Below, piece after piece: positions 5,568-10,653 of a stretch of DNA of 10,653 nt (the stretch's first letter is position 1; every line of letters starts with the position of its first letter). The notes beneath the pieces are model-generated. The model saw only the letters and a program-made list of their open reading frames with translations. It was not told where the DNA came from and searched no databases. A program made the translations under genes and the position numbers. Source of the stretch: Helicobacteraceae bacterium. GTDB taxonomy: Bacteria > Campylobacterota > Campylobacteria > Campylobacterales > Sulfurimonadaceae. The stretch is taken from contig JAGXIA010000109.1 in the NCBI GenBank assembly GCA_024635885.1, forward strand, positions 1 to 10,653. The letters are read 5' to 3'.

Positions 5568-6586
5568 TGTTAAGTAAGCTTTTTGAAGGTTTATATCTTA
5601 AAATATTTGTTAATATTATTATTTACCGTTCAAAAAGCGTTGTATATGTAGAAGTGTGCAATAAAGATAAAGTTTTAGAGAGCATTGAAGAAAGTTTTGA
5701 TTCTGCAAGCTTAAATGCTAAAATGTACAAGTTTATTAAATCTTACAAAGATGAGTCTCCCTTCCATTATATTTCCATATTAGATACATCTGTTTCACAA
5801 GGCGCTGCTCCAACATGCAAAAGCAAAGAAACTTCTCTATTCTTTGATTCTGGTACTTCCAAACAACTGTGTTATGCAGATAGATGGACCTATTATACAT
5901 CTAACCCAGATTTGCATCTATTACAAAAAGAGTATGGCTCTCTGGGTCTTGATTTTGTTTTTTCACCATTTGTGATTTTGGCCAAATTTTTTAAAGATAA
6001 GATAAATACACATATGTCGATGTACATTCTAATTGAAGACAGTTTCCTCTCATTAACAGTTTTTGATCATTCTGAATTATTATTTGCAGAGCATCTTGAT
6101 ATGGATCCTAATAAAGATTCAGATGATCTTTTAATGGATGATGGCTCAATGCAAAATTTAGAATTTGAGCTAGAATCAAGTGTGAATTTAGATGATATTG
6201 ACGTAGAAGATGATATTGGTGAATTAGATGATTTTGGCGATATTGAAGATTTAGATGACTTTGAAGATATAGATGAATTTTCTGAAATTAAAGAAGAGGA
6301 AGAAGACTTTATAGAAGAAGAGGATGAAGAGTACCAAACAAAGGATTCCGAAGGTTTCAATGAAGACTACAAAAGATTTTTATTGATAAAAAATTCTTTG
6401 AATCATTTTTATAAAGATGATAAATATAAAAGCCAGTTTGTAGAGTCAGTATACATAGCAGACGGAGTTGGAATTAGTAGTGATCTAAAAAGATACCTTG
6501 AAGAAGAGATGTTTTTAAGTGTTTTTGTACGCCGTATAGACTTGTCTGTTGAAGTCTGTGAATTAGCAAAGGCAGAATTAAAATGA
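5567..6586 (+). CDS. Putative PilM/GspL-like actin-fold protein with a long acidic insert
   Basis: 339 residues. Seen directly: 'MYILIEDSFLSLTVFDHSELLFAEHLDM' region (152-179) and 'VESVYIADGVGISSDLKRYLEEEMFLSVFVRRID' region (292-325). They resemble the nucleotide-site strand pair and the terminal helix-strand unit of PilM/GspL cytoplasmic domains, with a degenerate glycine motif (A-D-G-V-G). Between them, residues about 177-262 are very rich in D and E (about 32 of 57 in 206-262) and probably disordered. No clear transmembrane helix is present, so it is probably cytoplasmic. The two following genes look like PilN and PilO, the usual partners of PilM, which is the main support. Start is GTG 5567, overlapping the recombinase TAG, with GGGA at 5557-5560. 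The 3' end overlaps the next gene through ATGA. The fold is inference; ATP binding is not shown. Confidence 0.6.
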   Translation: MLSKLFEGLYLKIFVNIIIYRSKSVVYVEVCNKDKVLESIEESFDSASLNAKMYKFIKSYKDESPFHYISILDTSVSQGAAPTCKSKETSLFFDSGTSKQLCYADRWTYYTSNPDLHLLQKEYGSLGLDFVFSPFVILAKFFKDKINTHMSMYILIEDSFLSLTVFDHSELLFAEHLDMDPNKDSDDLLMDDGSMQNLEFELESSVNLDDIDVEDDIGELDDFGDIEDLDDFEDIDEFSEIKEEEEDFIEEEDEEYQTKDSEGFNEDYKRFLLIKNSLNHFYKDDKYKSQFVESVYIADGVGISSDLKRYLEEEMFLSVFVRRIDLSVEVCELAKAELK

Positions 6587-7155
6587 AATATAGCTATATA
6601 AGTGTTAGAAAGAAGAGTATAATAACAGCTGAACTACAACTGCTTTTTATATTTTTTGGCATTACACTTTTTATGTTGTTTTTGACCTATACATTTTTAC
6701 TTTTTAAAGATTATCGCTTTTCACAAGAAAGAGCGGATATTGCTCAAGAACGGGTTGATTTAAATGTTTCCTTATCTTCTATGAAGTCAAAAATCACATT
6801 TATAGAAGAAGAGCTTGTTCTTGCTGAGAGAGTTTACACTCAAAATACAGTCTTAAAAGATTCAATTGCAAATTTATTTGATTTAGTGCCTCAAAGAATT
6901 ACTCTCTCAGAAGCTTCTTTATTGAAAAATGGACTTATTCTTTATGGTATAACTCCAAGTAAAGATGTTTATAATTTCATGCTTCAAGCACCTCTGCGCT
7001 CAATATTTCATAAAAACTACAGTAGCTTTTATCCTGATAAAAATGGATGGCTCAGGTTTGTATCTACAAACTATATTGAAGAGAGTGGTCTGCAAACAAA
7101 TAGCCTACAAACAGATGAGTTGCAAGCCCAAGAGACAAATGAGGGATTAGAATAA
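6583..7155 (+). CDS. PilN-like (GspL C-terminal type) inner-membrane platform protein
   Basis: 190 residues with the architecture of PilN: a short basic cytoplasmic N-terminus, one transmembrane helix (about 19-41), a periplasmic coiled coil (about 45-85) and a small alpha/beta domain (about 100-165). The stretch 'LVPQRITLSEASLLKNGLILYGITPSKDVYNFM' region (101-133) follows the usual PilN pattern of 'P-x-x-(I/V)-x-L-x-x' strand, then 'L-x-L-x-G' strand, then helix. The C-terminus has a polar tail with repeated L-Q-T units (170-182). PilN proteins pair with PilO in the periplasm and link PilM to the outer-membrane secretin. The ATG overlaps the previous stop (ATGA), with AAAGG at 6568-6572; the stop shares one base with the next start. 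C. jejuni CtsX, needed for transformation, is a possible counterpart, but I cannot confirm that. Confidence 0.65.
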   Translation: MKYSYISVRKKSIITAELQLLFIFFGITLFMLFLTYTFLLFKDYRFSQERADIAQERVDLNVSLSSMKSKITFIEEELVLAERVYTQNTVLKDSIANLFDLVPQRITLSEASLLKNGLILYGITPSKDVYNFMLQAPLRSIFHKNYSSFYPDKNGWLRFVSTNYIEESGLQTNSLQTDELQAQETNEGLE

Positions 7156-7697
7156 TGAAGATGAATATCAGTCGTCAAAATTTATACCTTTTAGTGCTAT
7201 CTACATTTTTGCTGATTTTTGTCCTAATATTCTCATTTTCAGTATTGATACCTAAAGGTAAAGAGTATCGGGAGCAAAAAGCAGAGCTAAATAAAGACAA
7301 TTTAGAACTTAGAAAATATCAGGAATTCAATGAAGAAACACTGGAAATTTTGAAAAAACTTCAGCGTGATAAGGGGCATATTCTTACAGCTTTTGACAAT
7401 ACTTTTAATCCCCAAAGATTCGTAAAAGAGCATCAAAATTATTTTAATACGCTCTCTCTTTCTAAAATAGAAAAGTCCAAAGATGATGAAGGGGAGTTTT
7501 CAGTATATGAAGTTGAAACAACCTCACAAATTAATTCTCCAAAAAGTTTTTATGATTTTTTAGATGCTGTAAATAAAAGTAACTGGATTATCGGCATAAA
7601 CTTTCCAATAAACTTTAAAAGAGAAGAACAAATGATCCGTTCGAGTTTTACTATGAAAGTTTATCGCGTCAAAAAAGATTCAAACACTAGCCAGTAA
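7155..7697 (+). CDS. PilO-like inner-membrane platform protein
   Basis: 180 residues with PilO-type layout: transmembrane helix about 9-32, coiled coil about 35-72 rich in K, E and L, then an alpha/beta domain (about 85-172) including 'SPKSFYDFLDAVNKSNWIIG' (128-147), which matches the ferredoxin-like domain helix 'F-x-x-F-x-x-x-(L/V)' of PilO, and a terminal strand 'SSFTMKVYRV'. It is expected to dimerise with the PilN-like protein and sit in the periplasm. The start shares one base with the preceding stop and has a strong GAGGGA at 7141-7146. It is the last gene of the operon: no PilP or secretin PilQ follows, and the 3' end overlaps convergent tilS by 18 nt with no hairpin terminator visible. 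Confidence 0.62.
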   Translation: MKMNISRQNLYLLVLSTFLLIFVLIFSFSVLIPKGKEYREQKAELNKDNLELRKYQEFNEETLEILKKLQRDKGHILTAFDNTFNPQRFVKEHQNYFNTLSLSKIEKSKDDEGEFSVYEVETTSQINSPKSFYDFLDAVNKSNWIIGINFPINFKREEQMIRSSFTMKVYRVKKDSNTSQ

Positions 7698-8717
7698 CTC
7701 TTTTACTTTTAAAAAAGCTTCTTCATTTTCGTATAAATAAGGTCTTAGTTTTGGATCAATCTTTAAAATCCTACACTCTTCTTTAAACTCTTTTGGCATG
7801 CGCCCTGAGCCATTGTGAGGAAGTACTCTTGGGGTGTGGAAATTTTCTTGCGAGTAGGGTACTATAAACACAAAATCTTTTTCCTGATTAACTAAAAATT
7901 TTCTGCCAACTATAGTAATCTTTTCTTTTTTTAGCATTTCTCTTTCACTTGCGCTAAGCATATATGATTTTGATTTTAAATATTTATCAATAACGAAAAT
8001 ATCAGCTCTTTTACTTTGCAGTTTTTTAAAATATGCAAAATCTTTAATATTTTTTATTTCCACTTCCTGTATCAGGGCTGCTCTGTCTTCATCCAAATAA
8101 TCAAAACTTTTTTTAATACCATCTAGGTATTTGTCTAAAAGCGGAGAAGCATAGCTGTGGCGAAAAGAGTTTCGTTTTATATCTTCATCTAAGTTACTTT
8201 CATCTTCGAAATACTTAATATTGTTTGCATGCAAATATGCAAAGAGTTCTTTTTTGTCCAACTTAAGCAGGGGGCGAACAAGGGTATAAGAATTTCTATG
8301 TTGAACTTTTTGCATACCCGCAATCTCGGCACAGCCTGCACCTTTGCAAAATTGCATTAACATCCATTCTAACCTGTCTCCAAGATGATGAGCAGTAATT
8401 AAGTTTTCATAAGCATAGGTTTTGATGAGTTCTTCAAAAAAGTCGTATCTGATCTCTCTGGCTTTAGCTTCAAAATTTTTATCTATTTTTGGGGCATTGA
8501 GAGAATGAATTTTAAGATTATGAATAGAGGCTAATTCTTGGGCGTATTCGAGTTCTTTTTGACTTTGTTTTCTGACATTATAATTTACAATCGCAATGTC
8601 AAATTTAATGTTATTTTTGAGGAGTAAAAAGAAGAGGGCAGTTGAATCTACCCCAGCCGAAAAGGCTAAAAGGTTTTTTTTATTTTTTAGAATATCTAGA
8701 AATGAATCTTCAAGCAT
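7680..8717 (-). CDS. tilS: tRNA(Ile)-lysidine synthase TilS
   Basis: Cytoplasmic N-type ATP pyrophosphatase that converts C34 of tRNA-Ile(CAU) to lysidine, so that it reads AUA and is charged with isoleucine. At 345 residues it is shorter than the 432-residue E. coli enzyme, whose C-terminal domains are longer. Seen: PP-loop 'FSAGVDSTALFF' (19-30), 'AREIRYDFFEEL' (86-97), 'AHHLGDRLEWMLMQ' (109-122), 'RPLL' (148-151) and 'EDESNLDEDIKRNSFRH' (171-187), in family order. The PP-loop reads SAGVDS rather than SGGxDS. The ATG at 8717 overlaps the rimO stop by 8 nt and lacks a clear ribosome site, implying translational coupling. The 3' end overlaps the PilO-like gene on the other strand by 18 nt. 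Confidence 0.93.
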   Translation of the reverse strand: MLEDSFLDILKNKKNLLAFSAGVDSTALFFLLLKNNIKFDIAIVNYNVRKQSQKELEYAQELASIHNLKIHSLNAPKIDKNFEAKAREIRYDFFEELIKTYAYENLITAHHLGDRLEWMLMQFCKGAGCAEIAGMQKVQHRNSYTLVRPLLKLDKKELFAYLHANNIKYFEDESNLDEDIKRNSFRHSYASPLLDKYLDGIKKSFDYLDEDRAALIQEVEIKNIKDFAYFKKLQSKRADIFVIDKYLKSKSYMLSASEREMLKKEKITIVGRKFLVNQEKDFVFIVPYSQENFHTPRVLPHNGSGRMPKEFKEECRILKIDPKLRPYLYENEEAFLKVKELLASV

Positions 8718-10023
8718 TGTCTACTGTTGCAGTTAAAATATTGCCGAGCAGGTCGGTGACTTTTGCCTTATAAATAACACCAAAATCTAATTCATTATCT
8801 TTTGTTTTGTCATTTACATAAATCTCACCGTCAATCTCAGGAGCCCACATAAGTTTTTTCGCACTTAAAAGGTACTCATGTTCATCACTCTCGCCATCGA
8901 TTACAAGGTCAATCTCTTTACCTACTTCTTTAAGTAAAGATGTCTTGGTACACTCAGAAGCGATGTCACCTAGTATTTGTGCTCTGCTAGCGATAACTTC
9001 AGCAGATATTTTATCACTCATATCATAAGCTGCAGTTGTCTCTTCATCAGAATATGCAAATACATTTATTCTGTCAAATCCAAAACTCGACGCAAATTCA
9101 CACATCTCTTCAAACATCTCCTCAGTCTCATTCGGATGACCAACTATAAAACTAGTACGGACAAAAGAGTTAGGCAAAGAACGCATAAAGTTCAGCTGCT
9201 CTAGAGTTTTATCTTTACCGAAACCTCTTTTCATCATACGAAGCATATCATCGTTAATATGCTGAATCGGCATATCAAAATAGTTGTGAAAAATTTCACT
9301 TTTTGCTATGTTTTTCAGAAGCTGCATACTAGTAGTAGAAGGGTAAAGATAAAGAATCCTTGAACTTTTCACACCTTCAATAAGTTCAATTCTTTGAATA
9401 AGAAGACTTAAACCGTCTTTAATATTTTGGTCACGAAGGTATGAACTGCTGTCTTGTGAAACAAAAGAAAAATCATAATAACCTTTAGCCACCAAACCTT
9501 CAACTTCTTTAACGATTGAGTCTAAGTTACGAGAGTTTAGTTTACCTTTAAAAGAGGGAATAGCACAAAAGCTACATGTTTGGTTACAACCCTCCGAGAG
9601 TTTGATGTAAGCATGATAAGTAGAACCCGTAACAATTCTCTCGGCTCCGTCTATTAAAAAAACTTTATCAGAGAATCTGCTCTTTTTTTCACTTAAAAGT
9701 TCATCGATTCTGTCATAGTCACCAACACCTGTAAATATATCAACTTCTGGCATGTCAGACATTAGATCTTCTTTGTATCTTTCACTGAGACAACCGGCCA
9801 TAACTAAAACTGAATCTTCTTTTCTCACGTCGTGTAAATTAAGTACTGTATTAACAGACTCTGCTTTTGCAGCATCTATAAATCCACATGTGTTTACTAT
9901 GATTACATCTGCTTCATCTGAATTGTCAGTTAGTTCGAAGTTTTGGAGTTTCCCCATCATTACTTCTGTATCTACAAGGTTTTTTGTACAGCCGAGAGAG
10001 ACTATGTGTAGTTTATTGCTCAT
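8710..10023 (-). CDS. rimO: Ribosomal protein uS12 aspartate methylthiotransferase RimO
   Basis: Radical-SAM enzyme that methylthiolates the conserved aspartate of ribosomal protein S12 near the decoding centre. Full length at 437 residues. The N-terminal UPF0004 domain has 'VSLGCTKNLVDTE' (C12), a RimO-type signature, then C46 in 'VNTCGFIDAAK' and C78 in 'AGCLSERY'. The radical-SAM site is C146-x3-C150-x2-C153 in 'SEGCNQTCSFCAIPSFKGK'. A C-terminal TRAM domain follows (about 370-437). It is a paralogue of MiaB in this window; the two are told apart by these motifs. The ATG at 10023 has only a weak AAGTAG-like ribosome site. A TATAAT box on - at 10059-10054 predicts a leader of about 24 nt. 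It is co-transcribed with tilS. Confidence 0.96.
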   Translation of the reverse strand: MSNKLHIVSLGCTKNLVDTEVMMGKLQNFELTDNSDEADVIIVNTCGFIDAAKAESVNTVLNLHDVRKEDSVLVMAGCLSERYKEDLMSDMPEVDIFTGVGDYDRIDELLSEKKSRFSDKVFLIDGAERIVTGSTYHAYIKLSEGCNQTCSFCAIPSFKGKLNSRNLDSIVKEVEGLVAKGYYDFSFVSQDSSSYLRDQNIKDGLSLLIQRIELIEGVKSSRILYLYPSTTSMQLLKNIAKSEIFHNYFDMPIQHINDDMLRMMKRGFGKDKTLEQLNFMRSLPNSFVRTSFIVGHPNETEEMFEEMCEFASSFGFDRINVFAYSDEETTAAYDMSDKISAEVIASRAQILGDIASECTKTSLLKEVGKEIDLVIDGESDEHEYLLSAKKLMWAPEIDGEIYVNDKTKDNELDFGVIYKAKVTDLLGNILTATVDNA

Positions 10024-10053
10024 GTTGCTACTTTTATATTAAATTATTTTCGT

Positions 10054-10068
10054 ATTATATCGTATAAT
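10054..10068. promoter_or_regulatory. Back-to-back divergent -10 boxes, rimO and HI0933-type flavoprotein
   Basis: ATTATA-TCG-TATAAT: a perfect 6-bp inverted repeat with a 3-bp centre. On + the TATAAT at 10063-10068 predicts a start near 10075, the flavoprotein ATG itself. On - the TATAAT at 10059-10054 predicts a rimO start near 10047. The boxes are too close for two polymerases to bind together. A second + candidate, TATTAT at 10053-10058, would give a leader of about 9 nt. Confidence 0.55.
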
Positions 10069-10074
10069 GTGAGC

Positions 10075-10653
10075 ATGAAAATATATGATGTGATTATTCT
10101 TGGTGCAGGTGCGAGTGGGCTGATGTGTGCTGTTCAGTTAGATAAGAGATACAAAGTTGGAATTGTTGATGTAAATGCTAAAGTTGCTTGTAAATTAAAA
10201 ATTTCAGGTGGAGGAAAATGCAACATTACAAATGTTAGTGTTAGTACAGATAATTTTGATGGTGATTCAGAGTTTATTTCTCACTCCCTTAACACTTTTT
10301 CTAAAGAGGATTTACTTGACTTTTTACAAAACAACGGAGTGAAACCGATTATTCGCAAAAATCGTTATTACTTTTGTAAAGAGAGTTCTGGTGAGATTAT
10401 AGATGTACTTAAGCGAAGCTCTCGGCATGTGGAAATGCTTTTAAATACAGAGATTATAGAAGTTGAAAAAAACAAGGATATCTTTGAGATTAAAACCTCA
10501 CAAGGGACTTTGAAATCTAAAAAGCTTGTATTGGCAACTGGCGGTAAAAGTTATAAAACTTTAGGTGCAAGTGAAATTGGGCTTAGTATTGCGAAAAGTT
10601 TTGGCTTAAAAGTAAAAGAGTTTACACCAGCCCTTGTCGGCATGACACTCCAA
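10075..10653 (+). CDS. HI0933/BaiN-family NAD(P)/FAD-dependent oxidoreductase (3'-partial)
   Basis: N-terminal 193 residues of a flavoprotein that runs off the window end; the family is usually about 380-420 residues. Start ATG 10075 gives 'MKIYDVIILGAGASGLMCAV', a textbook Rossmann FAD-binding G-x-G-x-x-G (G10-A-G12-A-S-G15). 'ISGGGKCNITN' (45-55) is the hallmark of the HI0933-like family. 'LVLATGGKSY' (153-162) is the second dinucleotide-binding motif, followed by 'TPALVGM'. Members are often annotated only as aminoacetone-oxidase or BaiN-like, and the substrate is unknown. It is divergent from rimO across 51 nt. The only purine-rich signal, GAG at 10071-10073, is 1 nt from the ATG, too close to serve as a ribosome site, so a leaderless message is possible. 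Confidence 0.9.
   Translation, partial: MKIYDVIILGAGASGLMCAVQLDKRYKVGIVDVNAKVACKLKISGGGKCNITNVSVSTDNFDGDSEFISHSLNTFSKEDLLDFLQNNGVKPIIRKNRYYFCKESSGEIIDVLKRSSRHVEMLLNTEIIEVEKNKDIFEIKTSQGTLKSKKLVLATGGKSYKTLGASEIGLSIAKSFGLKVKEFTPALVGMTLQ
10424..10436 (+). repeat. Copy of the terminator-arm motif inside the flavoprotein gene
   Basis: GGCATGTGGAAAT is identical over 13 nt to the - strand reading of the hairpin at 792-818 (arm plus loop base). It lies in codons for R-H-V-E-M as a single copy without an inverted partner. Confidence 0.5.

Noticed and set aside
6067..6360. Serine-rich reading frame of 97 codons on the - strand
   Set aside because: It is the complement of the GAT/GAA-rich acidic segment of the PilM-like gene; poly-serine arises from reading that composition backwards, and no ribosome site or promoter supports it.
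1..10653. CRISPR arrays, tRNA or rRNA genes, insertion sequences
   Set aside because: No regularly spaced direct repeats, no tRNA-like cloverleaf or rRNA sequence, and no transposase were seen; the only recombinase is a Xer-type protein in an operon without flanking repeats.

Overview
The window is AT-rich (roughly one third G+C) and gene-dense, with many overlapping reading frames. Gene content points to Campylobacterota, most like Sulfurimonas or a close relative. The main clue is a small HP0268-type gene directly followed by miaB and a DUF374 acyltransferase, with nusA divergent from them. As I recall, Helicobacter pylori has the same HP0268-miaB-acyltransferase order and Campylobacter jejuni a similar nusA/miaB neighbourhood. 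The species is inferred from protein character and synteny, not from a marker gene.

Layout. (1) 1-786: the 3' part of a peptide/nickel-type ABC permease, on +. It is separated from convergent nusA (829-1965, -) by a strong hairpin at 792-818. (2) 1966-2134: a divergent intergenic region with a perfect 25-bp inverted repeat (2039-2063 / 2076-2100). Its two arms carry mirror-image, outward-facing TATAAT boxes. (3) 2135-7697: a tightly packed + strand operon in which almost every junction overlaps: HP0268-like protein, miaB, DUF374 acyltransferase, a membrane-anchored TPR-like protein, a Xer-type tyrosine recombinase, then three genes I read as PilM-, PilN- and PilO-like inner-membrane platform proteins of a type IV pilus, type II secretion or DNA-uptake machine. 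(4) 7680-10023: a - strand pair, rimO then tilS, overlapping by 8 nt. tilS converges on and overlaps the PilO-like gene by 18 nt. (5) 10024-10074: a very short divergent promoter region with abutting TATAAT boxes. (6) 10075 to the window end: the 5' part of an HI0933/BaiN-type flavoprotein on +.

Functionally the window mixes translation and RNA maturation (NusA, MiaB, RimO, TilS, perhaps the HP0268-like protein), envelope functions (acyltransferase, TPR-like protein, PilMNO-like trio), and chromosome-dimer or site-specific recombination (Xer). The least characterised part is 4295-7697. Its PilM-like protein has a long acidic insert, and no PilP or PilQ follows. Two non-coding signals also deserve attention: the mirror-image promoter palindrome between nusA and the miaB operon, and a 10-13 nt motif (core GGCATGTGGA) that builds both arms of the terminator and recurs inside two unrelated genes.
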